Shown piece after piece: positions 1-7,963 of a stretch of 32,683 bases of DNA. A model generated the notes under the pieces. That model was not told where the DNA came from. It made no database searches and saw only the letters and a program-made list of their open reading frames with translations. The stretch is from NCBI GenBank assembly GCA_003158675.1, contig PMKN01000089.1:45249-77931 (forward strand), given 5' to 3'. How positions within the stretch are numbered: position 1 is the first letter of the stretch; each line of letters starts with the position of its first letter. The position numbers and the translations under genes are program-made. The stretch is from Chloroflexota bacterium (GTDB taxonomy: Bacteria > Chloroflexota > Limnocylindria > Limnocylindrales > CSP1-4).

Positions 1-774
1 AGCCAGGTGCTGGCCGACAAGGGCGTCAAACTCGTGGCCGTGCCAAAGACCATGGACAACGACGTCCAGGGCACCGAGTACTGCATCGGCTTCTCGACCG
101 CCATCACTCGGGCCAAAGACGCGATCAACCGCCAGCGGACCACCCTCGGCTCGCATGAGCGGATCGGCGTCTTCCGCATCTTCGGCCGAGACGCGGGCTT
201 CACGGCTCTTTATACGGCCTACGTCACCAGCGCTCGCTGCCTGATTCCGGAGTACAAGTTCGACCTCGATCATCTGGTCGAGCTTCTCGTCGAGGACAAG
301 AAGAACAATCCGAGCAAGTACTCGTTCGCCATTGCCGCCGAAGGTGCCATGTGGGAGGGCGGCAAGCTCGAGGAATACGGCCCGGCCGACTCCTTCGGCC
401 ACCGCCACAAGGCCAACATTGCCGAGGTCCTCGCCGCTGAGATCCAGAACCGTTCCGGCCTGGAGACCCTCTCGTCCGAGCTGACCTACGACCTCCGTTC
501 CGGCGACCCGGACGCTGTCGACTCGATCGTCGGCATCACCTTCGCCAATGTGGCCATGAACTTGATCGCGGAAGGCATCAGCGGCCGCATGGTCGCCGTC
601 CGCGGCGGCAAGTACAGCCACTCCCCGCTGCCGAACCCGGATCAGGGCCCGCGCTCGATCGACATCCCGACCATGTACAACACCGATCGCTATCGCCCCA
701 TCTACACCAACCGGAACGGGCTGCCTCTTCTGCTTGGCATCCCTGTCCCAGAGGATCCGACGCTCGCCGGGTAG
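1..774 (+). CDS. pfkA: 6-phosphofructokinase, PfkA family (5' end outside window)
   Basis: The first base of the window lies inside this gene; about 257 codons remain, ending at TAG 772-774. The product would phosphorylate fructose 6-phosphate in glycolysis. Visible PfkA motifs are PKTMDNDV near the start (catalytic TxDxD-type loop), the GFSTAI helix, FGRDAGF (where the family has MGRxxG), IPEYKFDL (the PE-x-PF region) and an AEGA motif. The lysine of PKT is at the position that is Gly in E. coli PfkA; Lys there is found in PPi-dependent and in group III enzymes. The residue that best separates ATP from PPi use (position 104 in E. coli numbering) lies upstream of the window, so the phosphoryl donor cannot be decided. 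The family assignment is certain; the donor is open. Confidence 0.93.
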   Translation, partial: SQVLADKGVKLVAVPKTMDNDVQGTEYCIGFSTAITRAKDAINRQRTTLGSHERIGVFRIFGRDAGFTALYTAYVTSARCLIPEYKFDLDHLVELLVEDKKNNPSKYSFAIAAEGAMWEGGKLEEYGPADSFGHRHKANIAEVLAAEIQNRSGLETLSSELTYDLRSGDPDAVDSIVGITFANVAMNLIAEGISGRMVAVRGGKYSHSPLPNPDQGPRSIDIPTMYNTDRYRPIYTNRNGLPLLLGIPVPEDPTLAG

Positions 775-790
775 CAATTCGCCACCGGAT

Positions 791-804
791 CGAGGGGGCC
801 CTCG
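791..804 (+). terminator. Possible hairpin downstream of pfkA
   Basis: CGAGGG and CCCTCG face each other around two G residues, 17 bases after the pfkA stop codon. The real loop would need to open to at least four bases, leaving a short GC stem. There is no T-run, so this is only a weak terminator candidate. Confidence 0.2.
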
Positions 805-856
805 GCATCGCAGCCCGGCCCTCTCACCCTCGCGGTGTACCTTCTAGGAGCTACGT

Positions 857-891
857 TTGACAACCGGACGCGTGCAATGCACGGTTCACAG
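857..891 (+). promoter_or_regulatory. Leaderless promoter for the GreA fusion gene
   Basis: A perfect -35 hexamer TTGACA (857-862) is followed by a 17-base spacer and CACGGT (880-885), which keeps the two key -10 bases (A at position 2, T at position 6). Six bases separate this from GTG 892, so transcription would start at or next to the start codon. There is no Shine-Dalgarno sequence before 892 or before the alternative ATG 877. The same -10/N6/start spacing appears at other genes in this window, which supports the call. Confidence 0.5.
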
Positions 892-2196
892 GTGACCACC
901 ACCCCTCCCGCCACTCCGACCCTCAACGGCTATGACCTCCTGCGCTCCCTGGAACTGCCGATCGAAGGACCGGTCCTGTGGGGGCGACCCGTCGTCCCGA
1001 GCGGGCCAGGTGTCTTTATCGTCGAGTTGCCGGCCTCGCAGCCCAAGGTTTCCATCGACGCCGCCGCCATCCGACAGTGGCTGGAGCGCGCCCCCGACCT
1101 GCGCCTCGACGGCAAGCGCCCCACAATCGCGGAACTGCAGACGCGCCTGGCCTCGTTCTGGTTGCCGTCTCAGGTGATCCTGTACATCGGCTCCAGCCAG
1201 AAGTCGGTCGGCGCGCGCCTGTCCGGCATGTACAAGACGCCCCTCGGCGAGAGGCGGCCGCAATCGGCCGGCTACTGGCTCAATACGCTCCACCACCTGA
1301 GCCGGGCCCGAATCTGGTGGTCGCCTACCGCGGAAGGCGAGCTCTGGGAAGACGCTCTGATCGACCGTTTCGTCATGTCCGCCGGCGCCCTGCCCTACGC
1401 CGTGTTGGTCACGCCGGCCGGGGAACATCGTAGCCATGGCATTACGGCGCCACTGCACGATGAGCACGCGGGCAGATCTACCCCAAAAGAGACCCACTTG
1501 ACGATCCTCCCCGATGGTACGGAGGAGGTCCCGCCGGCACGCGGCGCTTCGCGCGGCGCGCGGGCCGCTGCGGCGAGGACCGCGGTCGCCGCGGCGCGAA
1601 CCACGGCCGCGCGCAAGGCAGCCGCCGACAAGCCGGTTTCCTCGCGCGACAACACCCCCCGCAGACGAGTCGTGCCCAGAGCCGAGCCCACGACCCGAGC
1701 GCGGCGGCTGTCACCCCCCCTCGGCATCGCCAACGCTCCGACCCATCTCACGGCCGACGGGCTGGCCAATCTCCGCGTCGAGCTGGAAGAGCTGACCACG
1801 CGCCGACGCCCCGAGGTGATTTCCCGCATCAAGGCCGCCCGGGAACTGGGCGATCTGAGCGAGAACGCCGACTACGAGGCCGCCCGAAAGGAACAGTCGT
1901 TCCTGGAAGGCCGCGTGCAGCAGCTCGAGCAGATGATCAAGAGCGCGGTGATCATCGAGACGACCAGCGAAGGAGGCAGCGTGGTCGCCCTCGGGTCGAC
2001 GGTGGTGGTCGAGACCGACCGCCACGGGGAAGAGACCTTTACCATCGTCGGCTCGGCCGAGGCCGACGCAAGCGCCGGCAAGATCAGCTTCACTTCACCG
2101 ATCGGGCGGGCTTTGATCGGTCGCAAGGCCGGCGAAAAGATTCGCGTCGAAATCCCTCAGGGCTCGATGGACTTCCGCATCATCGGAGTGCGCTAG
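892..2196 (+). CDS. GIY-YIG-like domain fused to GreA-type transcript cleavage factor
   Basis: About 434 residues; GreA alone is about 155-160. Residues about 283-434 are a complete GreA: the N-terminal coiled coil with the signature GDLSENADYEAARKEQ, then the FKBP-like domain with GKIS..SPIGRALIGRKAGE. GreA binds the RNA polymerase secondary channel and stimulates cleavage of backtracked RNA. Residues about 40-160 resemble a GIY-YIG nuclease fold: GVFIVEL, then about 50 residues later LYIGSS, an Arg in VGARL and a possible catalytic Glu in GELWEDALIDRF. The long GIY-to-YIG insert is atypical, so this part is inferred. Residues about 213-276 form an Ala/Arg-rich basic linker. Start GTG 892 was chosen for the leaderless promoter; ATG 877 or GTG 835 are alternatives. 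Whether the N-terminal domain cleaves nucleic acid is unknown. Confidence 0.88.
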   Translation: MTTTPPATPTLNGYDLLRSLELPIEGPVLWGRPVVPSGPGVFIVELPASQPKVSIDAAAIRQWLERAPDLRLDGKRPTIAELQTRLASFWLPSQVILYIGSSQKSVGARLSGMYKTPLGERRPQSAGYWLNTLHHLSRARIWWSPTAEGELWEDALIDRFVMSAGALPYAVLVTPAGEHRSHGITAPLHDEHAGRSTPKETHLTILPDGTEEVPPARGASRGARAAAARTAVAAARTTAARKAAADKPVSSRDNTPRRRVVPRAEPTTRARRLSPPLGIANAPTHLTADGLANLRVELEELTTRRRPEVISRIKAARELGDLSENADYEAARKEQSFLEGRVQQLEQMIKSAVIIETTSEGGSVVALGSTVVVETDRHGEETFTIVGSAEADASAGKISFTSPIGRALIGRKAGEKIRVEIPQGSMDFRIIGVR

Positions 2197-2324
2197 CTCG
2201 CCGAAACGATCGCCAGCGGGCCGTCTTTGCCGCGGGGCGGGCGAGACCTGGTTGTCAGGCGGCGGCGCCGTCCTTCGACGCCGAGCAGTCTAGCGAGCCG
2301 CGCCGGCAGCCGTCCGGCCCTACC

Positions 2325-3365
2325 TCAGGATGAGGCTGCGAATACCGGGACGTCCGCGACCTTGAGAACCTGATCCGACGACAGGTCGGCGTGACTGGTG
2401 CGGACGGCCAGCGAGACGCTGACCTCGCCAGCCGCTGTCAGCATCTGAGTGCCGATCGTCACACGCCGATTCACCGCAACATCCTTGTTGGTGCCGGGAG
2501 CTCCGTTGCCGTAGACGATCAACTCGTTCATCGGGTGCTCCAGGTCCAGCTGCGTCGCCGGCAACGCCAGCCGGGTCGGGTCGATAACCTGCCAGGCGGA
2601 GACGCCAACCTGCTCGACGAGCACGTGATAGCCCGCGTTGTCCGGGATGACGTTGACCACCGGCAACGCCCCAGAGTAGCGAACCAGGACCCGCGGAGTG
2701 TCGATTACTCCGTGGAGGCCGAGCGAGTCGAATGAGACATCGACCGGCTTCGCGGTGCCCCTGATGTCCACGGGCAGAGCCACGATCCAGCGGTCCGCAG
2801 GCGAGGCGATGGCTGCGAGCGCGTCCGCGATCAAGCGCGCCGCGACCGGACCCACCAGAACGATGCCGCCAGTCTGTGCGCTCGAGCCGTCGAGCTGCTG
2901 GATGGCTACATTCGGCATGAATTCACCGGCATATGCCCCCACTCGGAGTCCGTATCGATTCCCTGCCACGGCCTTGTACGTGACCGATCCGTTGACGAGG
3001 GTCGCTCGCAGCCCCGGGACTGCCTGGACCGGCACGACGGTCCCGTCGCCTGCGTAGTAGACAATCGAGCTGCCGCCGGCGGTGAAGCCTTGCGGGTGCG
3101 GTTCAGCCGGCGGCGAGACCGGCGTCGAAGACGAGGCGAGGGAGGGCGTAGGCTCCGGGGGCCCGGATGGCGTCGGCAGCGCAGCCGTAGGCGAGAGCCC
3201 GACAGTCGGAACGGAGCCGGAGAGCGTTGGGATCAGGCGCCCTGTCGGAGAGCTTGCACCGGGACCGCCCGGATCGATCGCGACTGCTGCCACGCCCCCC
3301 ACGATGAGGGCCACGGCAGCCACAGTCAGCCCGGCGACCCATCTCCGTCTGGATTCCATCGCCAC
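2325..3365 (-). CDS. Membrane-anchored extracytoplasmic protein of unknown function
   Basis: 346 residues from GTG 3365 (ATG 3359 is an equally possible start). Basic N-terminus, then one hydrophobic segment at about residues 9-30 acting as signal anchor. A Pro/Ser/Thr-rich linker spans about 35-90, followed by a roughly 250-residue domain rich in beta-prone segments. I do not recognise the domain. The layout (anchor, disordered linker, globular domain) indicates a protein facing the outside of the cell. It is convergent with the GreA fusion gene and divergent from the etf operon. The product is a conserved-looking hypothetical; no catalytic motif is evident. Confidence 0.75.
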   Translation of the reverse strand: MAMESRRRWVAGLTVAAVALIVGGVAAVAIDPGGPGASSPTGRLIPTLSGSVPTVGLSPTAALPTPSGPPEPTPSLASSSTPVSPPAEPHPQGFTAGGSSIVYYAGDGTVVPVQAVPGLRATLVNGSVTYKAVAGNRYGLRVGAYAGEFMPNVAIQQLDGSSAQTGGIVLVGPVAARLIADALAAIASPADRWIVALPVDIRGTAKPVDVSFDSLGLHGVIDTPRVLVRYSGALPVVNVIPDNAGYHVLVEQVGVSAWQVIDPTRLALPATQLDLEHPMNELIVYGNGAPGTNKDVAVNRRVTIGTQMLTAAGEVSVSLAVRTSHADLSSDQVLKVADVPVFAASS

Positions 3366-3430
3366 TCCGCTGCGGTGGGGATGACTCGCGCCAGTCTAGC
3401 GTCAAGGCGAAGCCTGAGCCGTCCGGCGGC

Positions 3431-3447
3431 GGGGCCGAATGGCCCGC
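3431..3447. promoter_or_regulatory. Palindromic element upstream of etfB
   Basis: GGGCC-GAAT-GGCCC is an inverted repeat with five-base arms and a four-base centre. It is identical over 17 bases to the element at 7832-7848 upstream of the Crp-like gene. It is unlike the classical Crp/Fnr site. A shared operator for both transcription units is an inference. Confidence 0.4.
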
Positions 3448-3524
3448 ACTCCCTGACCTGATGGCACTCCTGCCCCGACCTGATGGCACTCCCGCGTCCG
3501 GGGCGTGGCGGGCATCCTCCAGGG

Positions 3525-3581
3525 ATGGACGATCACGCCTCGGACATCACCGGACTCACATGGTTCGGCTCCGAGCTCTAA
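3525..3581 (+). pseudogene. 18-codon relic or leader peptide related to the Crp-like gene
   Basis: ATG 3525 to TAA 3579-3581 encodes MDDHASDITGLTWFGSEL. It aligns with the first 20 residues of the protein at 7904 (MDDYAAVIAMLNNTWFGAEL), with a two-residue gap, and ends in a stop where the full protein continues. It is most simply a truncated duplicate of that gene. A functional short leader peptide for the etf operon is the alternative. Downstream, up to 3684, similarity fades. Confidence 0.6.
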
Positions 3582-3684
3582 TCGCAAGCCTGCCGCCGAT
3601 GGCGAGCTGACCGATTCAGGCGCGTACTCCGCGCTCCGTCACACCGCGAACTCTGGCGTTGGCCCCAAAGGGTTGGGTACATCT

Positions 3685-4497
3685 ATGCAAATAGTCGCTT
3701 GCATCAAGCAGGTTCCGGACACCACTCAAGTCCAGATCGATCCGGTCACCAATACGCTTGTCCGCGAAGGCATCCCGTTCATCGTCAATCCGTACGACAC
3801 GCATGCCCTCGAGACCGCGTTGCGCCTGAAAGACGAATCTGGCTGCCGGGTCACGGCCATCTCGATGGGGCCGATGAACACGGAGGCAACCCTCCGAAAG
3901 GCGCTCGCACTGGGCGTCGACCGAGCCGTGCTCTTGTCGGACCGAGCGTTCGGCGGCGCGGACACGCTCGCTACCAGCAACGTCCTCGCGGCCGCAATCC
4001 GCCGCCTCGACGATGAGGAGGAGGTGTGCATCGTCTTCTGCGGCAAGCAGACCATCGACGGCGACACCGCTCAAGTGGGTCCGGGCATTGCGACGAGGCT
4101 CGGCTGGTCCCAGCTGACCCTCGTCGACAGGATCGTCAGCATCGACCTGGACCAGCGCCGGCTGCGGGTTCGCCGCAAGCTCGAGGGGCGCCATGAGATC
4201 GTCGAGGCCCCCCTGCCGGTGACGATCACTGTGGTCCGTGAAATCAACCGACCGCGCTACCCGACTGTGCCGATGCGCCTCCTTTCGCAGGCAGGCGAGA
4301 TCGAGGTCTGGAGCAACCGAGTGCTGAAGATGGACGTTCGAGAGATCGGCCTCAAAGGATCGCCCACCTGGGTCAGCCGGATCTTCTCGCCGCAGCGCGA
4401 CAAGGGCGAGATCATCGGTGACGGCGTGAATGATCCGGTCGGCGCAGCCAGTCTCCTGGTCGAGAAGCTGCTGAGCAAAGACCTGGTGTCGCTCTAA
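3685..4497 (+). CDS. etfB: Electron transfer flavoprotein, beta subunit
   Basis: 270 residues, the usual EtfB length, starting MQIVACIKQVPD at ATG 3685. The family motif KQTIDGDTAQVGPG, which contributes to nucleotide/FAD binding, sits at about residues 122-135. The N-terminal IVACIKQVPDT and the NPYDTHALE segment are also typical of EtfB. EtfB forms a heterodimer with EtfA and carries electrons from acyl-CoA dehydrogenases or related flavoenzymes. The stop TAA overlaps the etfA start (TAATG), so the two are translationally coupled. No strong Shine-Dalgarno sequence precedes the ATG; the G-rich GGGTTGGG at about 3670-3677 is the nearest candidate. Cytoplasmic. Confidence 0.95.
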   Translation: MQIVACIKQVPDTTQVQIDPVTNTLVREGIPFIVNPYDTHALETALRLKDESGCRVTAISMGPMNTEATLRKALALGVDRAVLLSDRAFGGADTLATSNVLAAAIRRLDDEEEVCIVFCGKQTIDGDTAQVGPGIATRLGWSQLTLVDRIVSIDLDQRRLRVRRKLEGRHEIVEAPLPVTITVVREINRPRYPTVPMRLLSQAGEIEVWSNRVLKMDVREIGLKGSPTWVSRIFSPQRDKGEIIGDGVNDPVGAASLLVEKLLSKDLVSL

Positions 4498-5822
4498 TGG
4501 CCGAAGACAAGAAGCCCATCAAGCGGCCGCGCGGCAAGGCCCAGCTGACCGAAGGGCGCTGCCTGGCATGCGGCGCCAGATGCCAGAGTGCCTGCCCGGT
4601 CGACGATTGCATCGAAATGGACGACGCCGGCTCGCCGGTCATCGACCAGTCCAAGTGCATCGGCTGCGTGAAGTGCGTCAAGGTCTGTCCCGCCCAGGCC
4701 ATCGACATGTTCTTCACGCCCGAGGAACGGGCCATCCTGGACCAGATACTCGCCGAACGCGGTGCCGAAGGCGCCGAGGATCCCGAGGCTCGGGCGCTGG
4801 CCAGGAAGCTGGCCGAATACCGGGGCGTCTGGGTGCTCGTCGAGCAGACAGAAGGAGAGGCGGCCAAGGTCTCGTGGGAACTGCTCGGCAAGGGACGCGC
4901 GCTCGCGGACACCCTGAGTGTGCCGCTTTCGGCGCTGGTCATCGGCGCCGAAGTCGAACACCTCTGTAGCGAGGCCTTCGCGTACGGCGCCGACACGGCA
5001 TACCTCGTGGACGCGCCGGCCTTCCGCTACTACCGCACCCAGAGCTACTTGCGGGCGGTCTGCCAGCTGGTCGCCAAGTACAAGCCGGAGATCATCCTGA
5101 TGGGGGCCACCGGCCTGGGTCGCGACCTGGCCGGAGCCGTGGCTACCGCCGTCGGCACGGGCCTCACCGCAGACTGCACCGGCCTCGCCATCGACGACAA
5201 GCGGAACCTGATGCAGACCCGACCCGCCTTCGGCGGCAACATCATGGCCACCATCATGTGCGACCGCTTCCGGCCCCAGATGGCCACCGTGCGGCCGCAT
5301 GTCATGCAGATGCCGGACAAGGACCCGAACCGGATCGGCACGACGATCAGCGAGACCTGCGAGATCGAGGAGGAGGACATCCTCGTCAAGGTGCTCGAGA
5401 CAATCGGCGACAGGCAGAGCCACAACGTCGACATCGCGGGTGCCGACCTCATCGTTTCGGGCGGCCGAGGGATGATGGGCAAGGACAACTTCGCCGTCCT
5501 CCAGGAGCTGGCCGACGAGCTCGGCGGCGTGGTCGGAGCTTCCCGTTCGGCCGTCGATGCGGGCTGGATGCCTATGGATCGCCAGGTAGGGCAGACGGGT
5601 AAGACGGTCCGTCCCAAGATCTACATCGCCTGCGGCATTTCAGGCGCGATCCAGCATCTGGTCGGCATGCAGGACTCGGACGTCATCATCGCCATCAACC
5701 GCGACAAGGACGCCCCGATCTTCCAGGTAGCCAAGTACGGCGTGGTCGGCGACGTCCTCACGATCGTGCCCGCCATCACCAACCGCCTGCGGCAACTGAA
5801 AGCGGCTGGGAGCCCCAAATGA
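4497..5822 (+). CDS. etfA: Electron transfer flavoprotein alpha subunit with N-terminal ferredoxin domain
   Basis: 441 residues, longer than the usual 310-330 because of an N-terminal two-[4Fe-4S] domain. The cysteine motifs are [13 protein letters not shown] (from about residue 22) and [12 protein letters not shown] (from about 54). The flavodoxin-like N-terminal domain of EtfA follows (about 108-300). Then comes the C-terminal FAD domain with [44 protein letters not shown] and [10 protein letters not shown]. The ferredoxin extension is typical of anaerobe-type Etfs associated with membrane HdrDE-like partners. It overlaps etfB by one base and the next gene by four (ATGA). It would receive electrons through EtfB/FAD and may pass them through its Fe-S clusters to the membrane subunit. 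Confidence 0.95.
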   Translation: MAEDKKPIKRPRGKAQLTEGRCLACGARCQSACPVDDCIEMDDAGSPVIDQSKCIGCVKCVKVCPAQAIDMFFTPEERAILDQILAERGAEGAEDPEARALARKLAEYRGVWVLVEQTEGEAAKVSWELLGKGRALADTLSVPLSALVIGAEVEHLCSEAFAYGADTAYLVDAPAFRYYRTQSYLRAVCQLVAKYKPEIILMGATGLGRDLAGAVATAVGTGLTADCTGLAIDDKRNLMQTRPAFGGNIMATIMCDRFRPQMATVRPHVMQMPDKDPNRIGTTISETCEIEEEDILVKVLETIGDRQSHNVDIAGADLIVSGGRGMMGKDNFAVLQELADELGGVVGASRSAVDAGWMPMDRQVGQTGKTVRPKIYIACGISGAIQHLVGMQDSDVIIAINRDKDAPIFQVAKYGVVGDVLTIVPAITNRLRQLKAAGSPK

Positions 5823-7795
5823 GCCAGCAAATCGCGTTCACGATCCTGGTGCTCCTGGCGGCGGCGACCTTCGGCGTCCTGACCTGGCGCCGTCTGTCTC
5901 TGATCCGGTTCGGCAAGGCCGAGAACCGGTTCGACCATCTCGCTCGACGAGCCTGGGACATGCTCCTGTACTCGTTCGGACAGAAGCGCGTGCTGGCGCG
6001 CCCATTTGGGGTCAATCACTTCGTCATCTTCTGGTCGTTCCTGATCCTGCTGATCGCCAACTCCGAGTTCATCGTGAGTGGGCTGCTGCCGGACGTGAGC
6101 CTTCGCCTCCTGCCAGACTTCGTTCGGGGCCCGCTGCTCCTCCTGTTCGACGTCGTCTCGTTGCTGGCGCTGGTCGCCATCGTGCTGGCGGTCGTGCGGC
6201 GGCTGCTGTTCAAGCTCGACACGAAGTACGTCAAGCGGCGAAGCGTCGAGGGATTCCTGATCCTGGCGTTCATCGGCCTGCTGATGGTCGCCTACTTCGG
6301 CATCCACGGATCCGAGATCGCGCGCGGCCAGGAGCCTCTCAAAGCCTGGATGCCCGTATCGTCGCTGGCCGCCAGCCTTCCAGGCGATGGCGCCTACGGC
6401 TCCTACTTCTGGTGGCTACATGCCGTGGTGCTGTGCGCCTTCCTGGTCTTCCTGCCAATCTCGAAACACATGCACATCATGACCGCCATCCCCAACTCCT
6501 TCTTCGCTCGGCTGGACAAGCCAAACACCCAGCCGCGTGAGGAGTTCGCGCCCGGCAACACCTACGGAGCGGGCATAGTCAGCGACTTCACCTGGAAGGA
6601 TCTGCTCGACTCGTTCTCATGCACAGAGTGCGGCCGATGCCAGGAAGCCTGCCCGGCGACTGCCACCGACAAGGCGCTGAACCCGCGCCAGGTCATCCAC
6701 TCCATCAAGATGAACTTGCTGGCCAACGCGTCTGCCGTCAAAGCGGGCCGGCAGCCGGCGGTGCCGCTCATTGGCGCCGAAGGCGAAGCGACGAACGCGA
6801 CGGAGGCGATCTGGGCCTGCACCACGTGCGGCGCCTGCATGGAAGCGTGCCCGGTGCTGATCGAGCACATGCCCAAGATCGTCAAGATGCGCCGCAATCT
6901 CGTGGAGATGAAGAGCGAGTTCCCGGACGAGTTGCTGAACCTGTTCGAGAACATGGAGCAGCGGTCCAATCCTTGGGGCATTGCACCTACCGAGCGTACG
7001 AAGTGGCATACCACGATGGAGGTCAAGGACTTCGTCGCCGGCGAGACCGAGTACCTCTTCTACATCGGCTGCGCGGGAACTTTCGATTCGAGGCAGAAGG
7101 CCGTCACGGTCGCGATCGCGACCGTGCTGAACCTGGCCGGTGTCAGCTGGGGAGTGCTCGGCAAAGAGGAGAGATGCTGCGGCGACAGCGCCCGCCGGCT
7201 CGGAAACGAGTACCTCTTCGACCAGATGGCGCGGCAGAACGTGGAGATCTTCACCAGCAGGAAGGTGACGAAGGTCATCACGCAGTGTCCGCACTGCTTC
7301 AACACTCTCAAGAACGACTACCGCCAGTACGGACTCGAACTGCAAGTGCTCCACCACTCCGAGGTGCTCGGGCGGCTGCTGGCAGAAGGCAAGGTCAAGC
7401 CCAATCGCCAGGTAACGGCTCTGGGCCAGGTCCTCTACCACGACTCTTGTTATCTCGGCCGACACAACGGTATCTACGACGAGCCGCGCCGCGCCATCGC
7501 CGCCATGACGGGCGAGGCGCCCGTCGAAGCGCCCCGCAACCGCGCGAACGCCTTTTGTTGCGGCGCGGGCGGCGGCCGGATGTGGATGGAAGAGGGTGTC
7601 GGGGAACGGATCAACGTCGAGCGAGTTGGGGAGGCGATCAGTGCGCTACAGGCCGGCCCATCGACGGTCTGCGTCGCGTGCCCCTATTGCCTGACCATGT
7701 TCGAAGACGGGCTCAAGGACAAAGGCGTTGACAACATCCGCGTCATGGACGTTGCCGAGGTAGTGGCGGAGGGCCTCCGACCCTCCCTGAATTAG
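5819..7795 (+). CDS. Membrane Etf:quinone oxidoreductase, HdrDE/Emo type
   Basis: 658 residues. The N-terminal ~230 residues hold about five membrane segments with His residues able to bind heme b ([22 protein letters not shown]), as in HdrE/NarI-like cytochromes. Then two [4Fe-4S] motifs, [12 protein letters not shown] (about 268) and [12 protein letters not shown] (about 334). Two CCG domains of HdrD type follow: CCGDSARR near 452 with a later CPHC, and CCGAGGG near 580 with CPYC, expected to bind noncubane clusters. This is the arrangement of the Etf:(methyl)menaquinone oxidoreductase known as Emo. It directly follows and overlaps etfA, so it very likely connects EtfAB to menaquinone. The direction of electron flow cannot be read from the sequence. 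Confidence 0.92.
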   Translation: MSQQIAFTILVLLAAATFGVLTWRRLSLIRFGKAENRFDHLARRAWDMLLYSFGQKRVLARPFGVNHFVIFWSFLILLIANSEFIVSGLLPDVSLRLLPDFVRGPLLLLFDVVSLLALVAIVLAVVRRLLFKLDTKYVKRRSVEGFLILAFIGLLMVAYFGIHGSEIARGQEPLKAWMPVSSLAASLPGDGAYGSYFWWLHAVVLCAFLVFLPISKHMHIMTAIPNSFFARLDKPNTQPREEFAPGNTYGAGIVSDFTWKDLLDSFSCTECGRCQEACPATATDKALNPRQVIHSIKMNLLANASAVKAGRQPAVPLIGAEGEATNATEAIWACTTCGACMEACPVLIEHMPKIVKMRRNLVEMKSEFPDELLNLFENMEQRSNPWGIAPTERTKWHTTMEVKDFVAGETEYLFYIGCAGTFDSRQKAVTVAIATVLNLAGVSWGVLGKEERCCGDSARRLGNEYLFDQMARQNVEIFTSRKVTKVITQCPHCFNTLKNDYRQYGLELQVLHHSEVLGRLLAEGKVKPNRQVTALGQVLYHDSCYLGRHNGIYDEPRRAIAAMTGEAPVEAPRNRANAFCCGAGGGRMWMEEGVGERINVERVGEAISALQAGPSTVCVACPYCLTMFEDGLKDKGVDNIRVMDVAEVVAEGLRPSLN

Positions 7796-7831
7796 CGGCG
7801 CCGACACGGCTGCCCGACGCTGGCCGGCGAC

Positions 7832-7890
7832 GGGGCCGAATGGCCCGCGCGCCGCGCCCTGATGGCACTGCCCCTGGCCGGGGCCTAAAT
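7832..7890 (+). promoter_or_regulatory. Candidate promoter/operator of the Crp-like and hydrogenase genes
   Basis: The palindrome GGGCC-GAAT-GGCCC (7833-7846) is followed by CTGATG (7859-7864) and CTAAAT (7884-7889), separated by 19 bases, which could act as a weak -35/-10 pair. CTAAAT is absent from the duplicate before etfB. Only the palindrome and CCTGATGGCACT are conserved in both. Confidence 0.35.
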
Positions 7891-7963
7891 GCATGCTCGC
7901 GCCATGGACGATTACGCCGCCGTCATCGCCATGCTCAACAACACGTGGTTCGGGGCCGAGCTC
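7832..7963 (+). repeat. Second member of the duplicated leader segment (intact gene copy)
   Basis: This copy holds the palindrome (7832-7848), CCTGATGGCACT (7858-7869) and the first 20 codons of the Crp-like gene. It has one CCTGATGGCACT unit where the upstream copy at 3431-3581 has two. Because the gene continues intact here, this is probably the source and the copy before etfB the derivative; that order is inference. Confidence 0.7.

Larger units (their letters stand above)
3431..3581 (+). repeat. Copy of the Crp-like gene's upstream region and first codons
   Basis: This segment matches 7832-7963. Both have GGGGCCGAATGGCCCGC, then nine bases, then CCTGATGGCACT. In both, CCTGATGGCACT lies exactly 34 bases before an ATG that begins Met-Asp-Asp. 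In this copy a 22-base unit containing GACCTGATGGCACTCC is tandemly repeated (3455-3470 and 3477-3492), so the first unit keeps the palindrome spacing and the second keeps the ATG spacing. The similarity therefore covers noncoding and coding sequence, as expected of a segmental duplication. Confidence 0.75.
3366..3684. other. Intergenic region with duplicated leader segment
   Basis: This 319-base gap separates the divergent secreted-protein gene and etfB. It holds the relic of a Crp-like gene 5' end (3431-3581, described separately). On the minus strand TTGACG, complementary to about 3399-3404, could be a -35 element for the secreted-protein gene, but no good -10 follows. The reading frame of etfB stays open upstream to 3505, but that part is not conserved-looking and overlaps the relic, so etfB is started at 3685. 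Confidence 0.6.

Noticed and set aside
4494-5423. Long open frame on the minus strand opposite etfA
   Set aside because: It is the shadow of a high-GC gene; the plus strand has clear EtfA motifs and overlapping gene junctions.
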